IMG/VR virus record: IMGVR_UViG_3300032331_002710
Location: 1-22,678 of that record
Length of the DNA: 22,678 nt
Strand: one strand, 5' to 3'
Origin: a virus
Part shown: in pieces, positions 15,701 through 22,678 of the stretch
How the letters are laid out: every line of letters begins with the position of its first letter
Numbering within the stretch: position 1 is the first letter of the stretch
The notes under the pieces: model-generated
What the model was told of the DNA's origin: nothing
What the model saw: only the letters and a program-made list of their open reading frames with translations
Databases searched by the model: none
Translations under genes and position numbers: made by a program

Positions 15701-18700
15701 TAGTTTTGACCAGTGATTAAGTTTCCGCTATTAATTATAAATGAATTAGTTAATGGTTTTCTGTATTCGTTATAATCATTGCTTGTAGTGATAGCTCCAT
15801 TGACGCTTGGATCTAGATTATATTTAGGAGAAAGTATTGTTAACTTATAATTTTGACCTCCAGAAAAATTGAAATCAAGTTTTCGATCTAACGTTAGTGT
15901 ACCAGTAGTAGCAATTGCTCCTCCAGAAATATCAATATAATTTAAGCGTCCGCCTACTGTTTTGTATTTCTTATTGTAATCATAAACTTTGATTACGTCT
16001 CCGGGTTTTAGATAAACACATTCAGGACCAGCTTCAAAGGATACTGTTTCTGTTTCATTATATTCTGAAGCTAATAACCATCTGCCGAGTCTTTGCGCTT
16101 GTCCTCTGCTTGTGCATCCAAATGCTGTTAATTCGCTTTCTCTAAATCCAAATTTTCTAACTGCTTCTATGTTTTCTACATATTCTACTGCTGGTTTATA
16201 AAGATTGTTCTTATCAATATAACGCACATAAACAGCAGAGTTTCTGTCTTTTAAGGAAGTAGACTCGTAATTAAAGTTACCATCTATTACATTAGAATTT
16301 GTAAAAGAATAAACAGGAGTCTCTTCTGGCATATCATTTATTGAGAAAATGAATCCATTTGAATAATAAAACATTCCTCTAAATATTGAAGCCATGTCGG
16401 CCAATACTTTAAGAGCATCTTCTTGAGTTTGGATATAAAGGTTACAAGAGAATCTAGGTTCTACCCCGCCAAAGCCGTCGCTCACCAGTTCGTCGCAATA
16501 TTTGCCAATCTGATATAATGACCATTTATCTACGTCGCTTTCAGAAACATAGTTTCCTGCTCCGTATCTCTTGTTTGTTAGAAGGTCATAAAAGCACCAA
16601 GCTGGATTATCTGTCCATTCTTTACTAGCTTTAAAGGTCCCATCCCAATAATCAGTTGAAGATGAATAAGGTTGAACTACAGTAGGAACATAAGTAGTTG
16701 TTTTCCTTGGAAGACCTTCCGCGAGCAAAGTTCTTGAATAAGCTTTAGCAAGAGAAACTCTATCAAATTCAATTTGATTAACTCTAATAGAGTCAGCAAA
16801 TCCAATAAACTTTCCTCCAAAACTACTGGCACTTTTATCTGTAAAGATTTCTATTTGAGAACTGTTGTTGATAAAATAGGCAGGAATAAATGGCCCAGTT
16901 TTTGTATTTGTTTTATTAAAAGCATTAAAAATTTGACCAGCTTGCAAAGGAAGTAAAACATTAGTTTGGGTTGAAGACAGGCTTACAGAGGCAGAAGATG
17001 CGTCAAAAGTTTTGTCTATATTTAGATTATTGTAAGTATTTAAAGCTTCTTGAGATAATTTTTCAACCCTTTGTCTTTCAAAAAGTACGCTCGCTTGATC
17101 TCCTTGATTAGCGTCTGTAGTCGCTTCAAATGGTCTCCAATCATATCCTGCACAAAGAGTTTGATAATAAGGGTAATTTGCTATGTTTATATTGCATTGA
17201 ATTTGCTTTTCTAAATCTAAAAGAACATCAATCTCTGCGTTTAATATATCTGGGAAATAGTCTTTTGCAAGTTGTCTATTACCATAAACGACAGCGTTGT
17301 TAGGTTGATTAAAAGTGAATGCAATATATTTCTGACAGTTCTTTGGAAGATTAGATATTTCTGTATAGTCAGTATCTTCTCTAAATGAAATTCCTTGGAC
17401 CATTGAGGTCCACTGATTTATGGTTAACCCTAATTCTCTTGCTAAAGCTGCATCGTCTACGTTAACGGCTTTTCTTAAAGTAGCAAAGTAAGTGTCAATC
17501 CAAGTCATATCGCTGGCATTAATATTACTAATTTTGCTTGCGTTTGGTTTAAATAATAGAGTTGGTTTTACTATTTTTGGTAATACATATAAACTGACTC
17601 TTGTAAATTTGCCTTTAAGTATTGTAGTCGAATATTTTAATGGATCTAGGGTTTTTGTTATAGTGTAATTTTTGGTTTCATTACTAGAAATAATATTTAA
17701 AATTAAACTAGTATTATCGCCATCTAATTTTATACTAAGATTAAACTGACCATCTCTATGGATTAAAGTATAGGTTCCATTTCCAATGCCTGAAGCTAAT
17801 TTTAAATAAAAATCACAATAAAAACTACAAAATCCTTGCTCTTTTAAAGTAAAGTTTTGTTGAGTTTTCCAATTTTTCCAATATCTCTGAGGTATTAAAT
17901 CAAATTCATAATAATCTGCCGCAGCAAGCCCAGAGTCATTGTAAGCCTTGCTTCTATGCCCGTTGGCACATATAGTATCCAAAGGCATCTTCAAATAAGT
18001 ACTGGCTCCAACGCTAAGGACATTTGTGTTGTAAGCGCCAGTGGTGGTGGTGTAAGTTAAACTGTTTCTAGTTACGTTCCATTTATTATTAAGCCAGTTT
18101 CTTACTTTAATAGAGTCTGTTTTAGAAAGTGCTTTTTTATAAATTAAAACTTCAAATACAGTACATTTACTTGCTTCAGTAACATTAATAGCAAGCCCTT
18201 TGGGAGCGACAGTAGCATCTGTTGGTTTTATATAGTAAACGCTATTTTGCCAAAATAAATTTACATCTTTTGAACTAGTGACGCTTGCTCCTATAATATA
18301 TGTATTTGAATCGCTAGAAGCATTCCAGTAATTAGAACGATTAAATTGAGAAAATACTCCGGGTAACAATCCATAAACCCAGTTGCCTATAAGAAAAGCA
18401 TTATTAAAATTTTGATAATTACCTAAAATCCAGTTACCGCTATTACCAGAAGAAGATAAAATTCTTTTCCTTTCTGCGGATGTCGAAGTGTCATGCCATT
18501 TTGCTACAATAAATACAGTATAGTTTCCATTTGCATCACTAAATGAAGTTGGCGTATCTGAATCAATAAACTTTACATATTGACTAGTGGTGAATGATAC
18601 TCCGTAGCTGCTTCCATTTGGGCTTGTCTCAGAAAATGTACTTCCTTTTGTTGGCTTATTCGCTGCACCGACTGGAGAAGCGTATGTTCCGTTGCCTAAA

Positions 18701-20169
18701 ACGCATTTTACAGGTGATCCAGCCACGCTGTTATTCCAAGTAACTACGGTTCCTGCTGTAGTCGTAGCTACGTTTGCGTCAAATTGTCCATACAGTGAAT
18801 CTGTAATTGGAGGAGTTGTATCTGTCGTGTTTGCGTAAACGTTGTTTTCTCCCACGAAGAAATCAGGAGCAATTGCTTTATCAGTCTTAGAATAGGTATC
18901 GATAGTAGTAATTGTACGAGTCGTGCTTTCCCCATATGTTTTAGTCAATGGATCATAATTAGAAGGCACTTTAACCTTTAAGAGTTTTACATCATAAGTT
19001 CTATCTGGTATTTTGGAAAAGTAGGCTGCATTAAATTTAGAAGTAACAATTGCTGAATTTGTATATCTAAATGAAGAAGAATAAATTTCAGTAATGCTCT
19101 CTAATGTTATGAAAGAGCTTCTTGAAGAATAGGTATCTTCTGGAGTGATTTTTAATACTGAAAGATCCCAACCTATCCAGTTTTCATTTGTATTATATGA
19201 AGCGAAAACTTTAGACATGTCAAGGATAATTTGCTTGGAGTATCCTTGAGTGACTTTGCCCTTAGATTCTATTTCTATTATTTGAGGGGCTGCGTCTAAA
19301 GTAATAGAAAGGTCTTTAGCGTCAGGAACAGACTTTGCAGTAGAGGAAACTATGTCAAGAGCAGCAAGGTTTGCATTATAACCTTCTTTAAAAATTGGAG
19401 TTATTTTTATTCTTAGTTTAAATTTATAATAGAGAACAGATCCAACGCCGCCTTTAATACTCGTCTCATTATTCTGTAATTGTCTATCTGTGGTACTCAA
19501 TTGAAAAGATGAATCGCTTACATTAGCGCCATCAACACCCTCTACCGTCAAAGTCTTATTTGAAATAGGGGTTAGGTCTTGATACTTTAAAGTGACATAA
19601 AGAGAAGAAATTCTAAAGTTTAAAGATACCTTTTTACATTCTTTATTTGATATGCGATAAGATCTTTGATAATCAGAAATTTCATCTTGAGTTGTAGCTA
19701 AAGTATTTGGCCCTCTCAATCTTTCTCCAATTGAGCGAATGTAAGAAACATTATCAAATAATCCATTTACAGAAGTTCCAACGGGAGTTCCATTTGAAAC
19801 ATTTACGTTTATTTGCTGAAAGTTATATTTATCTTGACTATCTAAAAGAGGGGTTTGATTCCATTGAATAGATTTTAAATAATTGACTTGCGAGGTATCT
19901 CCTACTGTTGTGGGGTACTCATTATAAGTTACCTTGCTGTATCCTAGATTTCCAATCGCACCACTAAAGACGTATTGACCATTTACTAATCCATCAATTG
20001 GGCCTTCAGAAAGCAAATCTTTTACTTTACCAAACTGATAAACATTATAGTTGGTTCCATTGTAAATAAATCCCTCTGGATCTTCATAGGCTGCTGTTGG
20101 CTGTGCTGCTTGTGAGCCTCCACCGCCACCAAAGCCTTTTATGTATTTAAAATCTTCAAGATTGTTCAT
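12793..20169 (-). CDS. J-like tail tip attachment / host specificity protein
   Basis: At 2458 residues this is about twice lambda gpJ (1132). The N terminus is typical of J: a Gly run at 14-18, 'KDLLSEGPIDGLVNG' (50-64) and a 'TPLLDSQDKYNFQ' segment. The J core lies at about 1175-1400: 'YWDGTF', 'WTDNPAWCFYDLLTNKRYG', 'EPRFSCNLYIQTQEDA', 'GRWLLASEYNETETVSFEAG' and 'LKPGDVIKVYDY' (phage tail protein 3 type). Between the two is a long insertion with a LamG-like domain (455-699) and a second beta-sandwich-like region (778-862). Residues about 585-1690 after the core begin with a fibronectin-III-like segment near 1585-1690. The last 770 residues are beta-rich with no recognised domain and likely hold receptor-binding parts. 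It forms the central tip, crosses the outer membrane contact and sets host range. No Shine-Dalgarno is visible before the ATG; it starts 2 bases after the I-like stop. Confidence 0.93.
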   Translation of the reverse strand: MNNLEDFKYIKGFGGGGGSQAAQPTAAYEDPEGFIYNGTNYNVYQFGKVKDLLSEGPIDGLVNGQYVFSGAIGNLGYSKVTYNEYPTTVGDTSQVNYLKSIQWNQTPLLDSQDKYNFQQINVNVSNGTPVGTSVNGLFDNVSYIRSIGERLRGPNTLATTQDEISDYQRSYRISNKECKKVSLNFRISSLYVTLKYQDLTPISNKTLTVEGVDGANVSDSSFQLSTTDRQLQNNETSIKGGVGSVLYYKFKLRIKITPIFKEGYNANLAALDIVSSTAKSVPDAKDLSITLDAAPQIIEIESKGKVTQGYSKQIILDMSKVFASYNTNENWIGWDLSVLKITPEDTYSSRSSFITLESITEIYSSSFRYTNSAIVTSKFNAAYFSKIPDRTYDVKLLKVKVPSNYDPLTKTYGESTTRTITTIDTYSKTDKAIAPDFFVGENNVYANTTDTTPPITDSLYGQFDANVATTTAGTVVTWNNSVAGSPVKCVLGNGTYASPVGAANKPTKGSTFSETSPNGSSYGVSFTTSQYVKFIDSDTPTSFSDANGNYTVFIVAKWHDTSTSAERKRILSSSGNSGNWILGNYQNFNNAFLIGNWVYGLLPGVFSQFNRSNYWNASSDSNTYIIGASVTSSKDVNLFWQNSVYYIKPTDATVAPKGLAINVTEASKCTVFEVLIYKKALSKTDSIKVRNWLNNKWNVTRNSLTYTTTTGAYNTNVLSVGASTYLKMPLDTICANGHRSKAYNDSGLAAADYYEFDLIPQRYWKNWKTQQNFTLKEQGFCSFYCDFYLKLASGIGNGTYTLIHRDGQFNLSIKLDGDNTSLILNIISSNETKNYTITKTLDPLKYSTTILKGKFTRVSLYVLPKIVKPTLLFKPNASKISNINASDMTWIDTYFATLRKAVNVDDAALARELGLTINQWTSMVQGISFREDTDYTEISNLPKNCQKYIAFTFNQPNNAVVYGNRQLAKDYFPDILNAEIDVLLDLEKQIQCNINIANYPYYQTLCAGYDWRPFEATTDANQGDQASVLFERQRVEKLSQEALNTYNNLNIDKTFDASSASVSLSSTQTNVLLPLQAGQIFNAFNKTNTKTGPFIPAYFINNSSQIEIFTDKSASSFGGKFIGFADSIRVNQIEFDRVSLAKAYSRTLLAEGLPRKTTTYVPTVVQPYSSSTDYWDGTFKASKEWTDNPAWCFYDLLTNKRYGAGNYVSESDVDKWSLYQIGKYCDELVSDGFGGVEPRFSCNLYIQTQEDALKVLADMASIFRGMFYYSNGFIFSINDMPEETPVYSFTNSNVIDGNFNYESTSLKDRNSAVYVRYIDKNNLYKPAVEYVENIEAVRKFGFRESELTAFGCTSRGQAQRLGRWLLASEYNETETVSFEAGPECVYLKPGDVIKVYDYNKKYKTVGGRLNYIDISGGAIATTGTLTLDRKLDFNFSGGQNYKLTILSPKYNLDPSVNGAITTSNDYNEYRKPLTNSFIINSGNLITGQNYDSIRITGLTSVMASGLNVTGLGFFTGASGLSPKSITWALENSGNLDGSTDSDYDFYRIFRIQESTEGTNYTVLGSQVYNLKYTQIESGLNITPPKPPASSASSPLNVLFTLNGDKIDLGIYYDSSIKTSTIGFKIFSSNVYGSDFNPNTNSAFTFVPINLYESYVSASISKPLTNGAIRVYGVNINNESPLSYTEGKDSSDTNITSFPAGIPITYKDVNPKNISLNSASYAFNSPVLQNRNMYFASSTPTNAKALRPASSLAINIPLDFISDLTKFNNTTYPYRLRMIPEKVTTKASFITSLSKYQASSDPFSYIFSDDNIIPTNNIYTYLTSTSKAKYRDFSIAIDKSSLVDGKLYSTSNDFKNENGFLLFTYDNQDSDLKASLDAVLTSTSNSFSINTLNASNYLNVVINQSSADSFVNQFYLLLIPISQNFQFGVNTVIYKDTYPFGIKDDSGNEIIDSHFISVPNSQLVFSFNSNTDTNGKPFDSTAYKAYLIAQDSLMSTWANSSEDGTTRSILDYTSLFIDKDGSIGKIYPQISSPIGIKKAVDPTYTTSLENIIKDADGKYLHFTLNQTMMIENIFDTSVAASSVFPNYTISRKSVVYKPTLNTNLTATQDNTILSTDPNGSNAYYKLSLQNRGNLPIAASISPNIPQSKRAYPLNGNKIFTRALVENTGPSFASQPKLLEGASPEGAASNIFQIRNAIADSSFGKDGEELFDISIIRLSDLSGVLKDDITNQNLNFALDNSVLVNFTTSNTEANSKTIFNTLINNGIFSSPFNVINITPEDNGKDIGISPKNTSVSLSSSSQAITVYSLDGASINNQFAISNLNDLYYAGVPVLANIGSLSIAIQIPDLPTQTKTIKVWCYNGEDLLTSAQVNTTQIKQGVSNNIVITLNNLIPKNYYTYANSYNAGSAITTPLVNQQFWKFNDPKNLAFAHLSAKKALGSIPKYNFHIQALELSIVITY
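18073..18807 (-). other. LamG / concanavalin-like lectin domain inserted in the J-like protein
   Basis: Residues 455-699 of the J-like protein look like a LamG-type jelly-roll. They open with 'LYGQFDA', continue with 'GVSFTTSQYVKF', 'YTVFIVAKW', 'WILGNYQ' and 'SNTYIIGASV', and close with 'VFEVLIYKKALS' and 'VRNWLNNKWNV', the usual ending of such domains. They often bind glycans. The segment is bounded by Thr/Pro-rich linkers, which fits a mobile domain inserted ahead of the conserved J core. Confidence 0.7.
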
Positions 20170-20171
20170 TT

Positions 20172-20909
20172 TTATATATTGTTTATTTGACCTTTAACGT
20201 CTGCTGATGTTGACTTAATATCTAGTTCGACATTGTTCATTGATATCTCAACGGTTTGAGATCCTATTTTCATTCTTCCATATCCAACTGGAACAGGTCC
20301 GCCCTCTCCAAGAATGTTAGAAGGTCCGTCAAATAAGTAGTTAGGCTTACTGCCATCATTTATTTTTCTAAAGTCATCAAATTTTGGAGGAGACATCATT
20401 AATAAAGTAACGCCAGTTACTGCTAGACCAATACCTGCTCCAATTAAGGCGCTAGAAATTATTGAAGTAGAAGTTGCTCCAGCGGCAAAAGTGCTTCCCA
20501 TGAGCGTAAATCCCCCTGCTGCTCCAATACCTGTTGCAATTAGTATAACGCCTAAAACTAAGGCTATTATTCCTTTGCTACTGCTTCCGCCTCCACCACC
20601 GCCAGCGCCTTTGATAATAGGCACAATATCTAAACTCTCTAGTTTATCATTTATCATTACTAACTCAGAATTAAAAATAGACTCTGGCCTTTCTAAAGAT
20701 ATATCTTCTGCCGCCATCATTTCTCTTTTATTAACGAGAATCTTATATTCGACGCTTTTCTCTGCTGCACCAATTAAATACTTCAATAGCTTGCCCTTAG
20801 ACAAGACTTGGATAGCTCGCAAAGCTTCCTTTATAGAATTTACCTTTAAATTCCATTTTTCTCTACCTACTTGTTCTGCTATCTCGCCGTGTAAAGTTAT
20901 ACTAGTCAT
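20172..20909 (-). CDS. I-like tail assembly protein
   Basis: This 245-residue protein matches the lambda I family (tail assembly protein I). Residues 1-95 form a ubiquitin-like beta-grasp region ('ITLHGEIAEQVG', 'AAEDISLERP'). A Gly run follows at about 103-108, and then two hydrophobic segments at about 113-130 and 150-172. The C-terminal signature is 'GPSNILGEGGPVPVGYGRMKIGSQTVE', the 'G.PVPV.YGR..VGS' pattern of the family. In lambda, I is needed for tail tip assembly and is not clearly part of the finished tail. The order K-I-J is kept. Its start lies inside the end of the K-like gene (8-base overlap), and no Shine-Dalgarno is visible. The hydrophobic segments are normal for the family and do not make it a holin. 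Confidence 0.88.
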   Translation of the reverse strand: MTSITLHGEIAEQVGREKWNLKVNSIKEALRAIQVLSKGKLLKYLIGAAEKSVEYKILVNKREMMAAEDISLERPESIFNSELVMINDKLESLDIVPIIKGAGGGGGGSSSKGIIALVLGVILIATGIGAAGGFTLMGSTFAAGATSTSIISSALIGAGIGLAVTGVTLLMMSPPKFDDFRKINDGSKPNYLFDGPSNILGEGGPVPVGYGRMKIGSQTVEISMNNVELDIKSTSADVKGQINNI

Positions 20910-21648
20910 AGAGATTGTTTCTCATTATGTAAATTACCCATTTTTTATAGCCATTAGAAAGTCTTTCGGTGGTAGAAATGCTATCCCCCGGATGGTGCAA
21001 GATCGTATCTTTACCCAAATAAACTGCACAATGGATGGGAAAATTGAATTTTTCTGTTCTCATTATTAGAACATCGTTTTTCTTTAGGTCAGAAACTTGC
21101 CTAAACCCATTGTACTCAAAGTACTTCTTAAGGTAATCGTCTTTATCTTTTAAAGATTCTGCTTCATTAATGAATCTTTTGCTTGCCATCTCATTATACT
21201 CTTCTTCAGAAACATTATTTTTAAGAACTTCTAGCTCTGGACAAAAATGAATATTTAAATCATGGCAGTAATAATCTTTTACTAGCCATAAACAGTCAGC
21301 AAATCCCAAAAGGAAAGGTCTTCCTGTGTATTGAATTTTGTAACCATTTGGATTGTAAACGTGGAAAGATCCGCTTTGCTTATTATAAACAACACACGTT
21401 AATCCTAGTCTTTCAGAGACAATTATATCTGCATCTGAAATACTATCAAAATCAATATGAGAATGATAGTAACCAACAATATTGGACTGCTCATTGACAT
21501 CCATCATGAACTCAGTGGCAGAATTAATTAGGTTTTCTTTTCTTTGAACTTCTATTCCGTTATCCGTATGCACTAAAAAGCCGCATACTTCGTTATTAGA
21601 AGTATTAGCATGTTCAATGATCTGATTTTTAATTTCCTCTATTAGCAT
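20902..21648 (-). CDS. K-like tail tip protein, second copy (JAMM + NlpC/P60 peptidase)
   Basis: With the start at 21648 the protein has 248 residues. The N-terminal half is a JAMM metallopeptidase domain: E20 in 'NEVCGF', H62-S-H64 in 'YYHSHIDF', then S71 and D74. The C-terminal half is an NlpC/P60 domain with catalytic Cys119 ('LGFADCLWLVKDYY'), His206 ('PIHCAVYLG') and a further His pair at 218-219. In lambda, K has this layout and acts at the tail tip, where the P60 part probably cuts peptidoglycan during entry. An upstream in-frame ATG exists at 21672, but AAGGAG at 21658-21663 is 9 bases from the ATG at 21648, which also gives a normal 7-base overlap with the preceding gene. It is preceded by a second K-like gene. 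Confidence 0.88.
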   Translation of the reverse strand: MLIEEIKNQIIEHANTSNNEVCGFLVHTDNGIEVQRKENLINSATEFMMDVNEQSNIVGYYHSHIDFDSISDADIIVSERLGLTCVVYNKQSGSFHVYNPNGYKIQYTGRPFLLGFADCLWLVKDYYCHDLNIHFCPELEVLKNNVSEEEYNEMASKRFINEAESLKDKDDYLKKYFEYNGFRQVSDLKKNDVLIMRTEKFNFPIHCAVYLGKDTILHHPGDSISTTERLSNGYKKWVIYIMRNNLYD

Positions 21649-22400
21649 AACTGTTTGCTCCTTGCGAAACAATAGATTCTTCTCTTCTCTGCGTCTGTTA
21701 GTTTTTCAATGATTGATTTCTTATTCCTTGGCTGGTGCAAAATATAGTTTTGCCCAAGATAAATGCCAAAGTGAGAAGGGTAATTTTCTAGATATTTGAA
21801 AACAATGATGTCGTGTTTTTGGGCATTTTCAATACTTTCAATTTTAATAAAGTTTTCTTTTTCGAAGAACTTATCGAAGTTCTGTGAATCACAAAACTCC
21901 GCCAATTTGTCTTTCACAAACTCTGCATAATTTTTATCCCAATCTGTTCCTCTTTCATAATGAAAAATTTTAATACCAAACTCTTCATTGTAATAGTTCT
22001 CTACTATTGATAAACAGTCAGACTTGCCGATTACAAAGTCTTTATCAATGTATTTATTATAGTAATTTTCTGGAGAGTATTCTTCAAAAGAGTCTTTTTT
22101 AAGTATATAAACTATATTTTTTAGATTAAGCTTGTGACTTATTTGCTTATCTAACTCCGAAAAGGAATTGTCTTGTATGCAGTGCGAATGATAAATACCA
22201 GTAATTTTACCATTCATAGTGGCCTTTAAGTAATCCATTTGACATACAATGAATTCATTCTCTTTATCTTGAGCGACGTTTCTGCATGGAAAGGCTTCTA
22301 ATACATTTTTACCATTTAAAAGCAAGAGGCCGCAACATTCATCTGGATTTTCCTTTAATGAATGCGCTTTTATTTTAGCTTTTATCTCATCTGAGATCAT
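21642..22400 (-). CDS. K-like tail tip protein, first copy (JAMM + NlpC/P60 peptidase)
   Basis: This 252-residue protein has the same two domains as its downstream neighbour. The JAMM half has E21 ('PDECCGLLLL'), H71-S-H73 ('GIYHSHCIQD'), S81 and D84. The NlpC/P60 half has Cys129 ('IGKSDCLSIVENYY'), His210 ('PSHFGIYLG') and His222 ('ILHQP'). All expected catalytic positions are present, so it does not look like a decayed copy. The ATG overlaps the L-like stop by one base (TAATG), with GAGGGG about 7 bases upstream as a possible ribosome binding site. The end overlaps the second copy by 7 bases. In lambda only one K follows L. The protein probably sits in the tip complex and remodels the cell wall; division of labour with its paralog is unknown. 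Confidence 0.88.
   Translation of the reverse strand: MISDEIKAKIKAHSLKENPDECCGLLLLNGKNVLEAFPCRNVAQDKENEFIVCQMDYLKATMNGKITGIYHSHCIQDNSFSELDKQISHKLNLKNIVYILKKDSFEEYSPENYYNKYIDKDFVIGKSDCLSIVENYYNEEFGIKIFHYERGTDWDKNYAEFVKDKLAEFCDSQNFDKFFEKENFIKIESIENAQKHDIIVFKYLENYPSHFGIYLGQNYILHQPRNKKSIIEKLTDAEKRRIYCFARSKQLC
21658..21663 (-). promoter_or_regulatory. Shine-Dalgarno site that fixes the 21648 start
   Basis: On the minus strand AAGGAG lies 9 bases before the ATG at 21648. It is the best ribosome binding site in the minus-strand operon. It lies inside the 24 bases that a start at 21672 would translate, so it argues for the shorter protein. Confidence 0.8.
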
Positions 22401-22678
22401 TACATCGCCCCTCTATTATAATTAGATACTCCATAAAATCCTCCAAAAGGTAAAGGATTTTCTCCGAATCTAATTTTGCATCCTTTAACACTCTTAGAAC
22501 ATTGATCTGCTAACCAATATTGTCCATTAGGAGGGGGGATGTTAATTGGAACTTCTAATTTTGCGACGAAATAAAAGTTTATGCCTTTTTTGGCTATAAA
22601 GACTACATCTCCTTTTTTATAAGAAGTTGATGACCCCCATTCATTAGGGGCATTCGAAATAGGAACCCCGGCAAATAG
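22400..22678 (-). CDS. L-like minor tail protein, C-terminal end (partial)
   Basis: This reading frame enters from beyond the window edge and ends in TAA at 22400-22402; 92 residues are visible. The last 40 residues are a clear match to lambda L: 'CSKSVKGCKIRFG', then 'PLPFGGF'. In lambda this region holds paired cysteines that bind an iron-sulfur cluster; the two here are 7 positions apart, and earlier ones would lie outside the window. Just before them is an insert-like segment with 'EWGSSTSYKKGDVVF', 'YFVAK' and 'GQYWLAD', which resembles a CBM5/12 chitin-binding-type module. L joins the tip complex at the end of the tail tube. The order L-K-K-I-J keeps the lambda order apart from the extra K. 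The M-like gene is expected just outside the window. Confidence 0.85.
   Translation of the reverse strand, partial: LFAGVPISNAPNEWGSSTSYKKGDVVFIAKKGINFYFVAKLEVPINIPPPNGQYWLADQCSKSVKGCKIRFGENPLPFGGFYGVSNYNRGAM

Noticed and set aside
20380-20580. Two hydrophobic segments suggesting a holin or membrane protein
   Set aside because: They belong to the I-like protein, whose family has such segments between the beta-grasp domain and the 'PVPV.YGR' end.
20100-20600. Gly runs at the J N terminus and in the I-like protein as low-complexity error
   Set aside because: Gly runs at these positions are usual in J and I families and both frames continue normally on each side.
20491-21069. Plus-strand open frame of 192 codons opposite the I-like and K-like genes
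   Set aside because: It is antisense to two well-supported genes. Its Pro/Leu runs are only the complement of Gly codons and hydrophobic segments, and it resembles no family.
21646-21672. Start of the second K-like gene at 21672
   Set aside because: The extra eight residues overlap a strong AAGGAG site that serves the ATG at 21648, and the shorter start gives a normal 7-base overlap.

Overview
This window is a tail-morphogenesis block of a tailed phage (or prophage or metavirome contig) with a lambda-type, long non-contractile tail (siphovirus). It is AT-rich and gene-dense. The longest stretch without a gene is the 98 bases at 1205-1302. I see no tRNA, CRISPR array, insertion sequence, integrase, replication, head or lysis gene. 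The tail tip carries the L-K-I-J set used by lambda-like phages of diderm (Gram-negative) bacteria, so a Gram-negative host is the best guess. The sequence does not identify the host further.

Plus-strand half (1-11281): a major tail tube protein (23-1204) is followed by a strong intrinsic terminator. Next come a 73-aa protein, two coiled-coil proteins that look like distant paralogs (1521-2261 and 2314-3330) and occupy the usual place of tail assembly chaperones, and a giant 2640-aa tape measure protein (3359-11281). A second GC-rich hairpin with a T-run sits directly on the start of the 2314 gene and could act as an attenuator. The tape measure has a TP901-type N-terminal domain, a candidate PD-(D/E)XK nuclease-like domain between short G-[YF]-[IV]-P-N-F motifs, long helical stretches, and two copies of a Gly-rich 'PA..xGGEYV' module at the C terminus.

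Minus-strand half (22678 down to 11261): in transcription order this holds the C-terminal end of an L-like minor tail protein with a possible CBM5/12-like carbohydrate-binding insertion, two tandem K-like proteins (each JAMM plus NlpC/P60), an I-like tail assembly protein, a 2458-aa J-like tip attachment protein with a LamG-like lectin domain inserted upstream of its core, and two small proteins with G-S-G-Y beta repeats. The genes touch or overlap by a few bases, as in one operon.

In lambda the tube, chaperone, tape measure and tip genes are co-directional. Here the tube and tape measure half and the tip half converge, with stop codons overlapping by 21 bp at 11261-11281. Together they would build one tail: tube protein polymerises around the tape measure with the help of the chaperone-like proteins, and the L/K/I/J products form the tip that recognises the host and opens the cell wall. 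The most interesting leads are the nuclease-like cargo domain inside the tape measure, the duplicated K peptidases, the glycan-binding insertions in L and J, and the split convergent layout.
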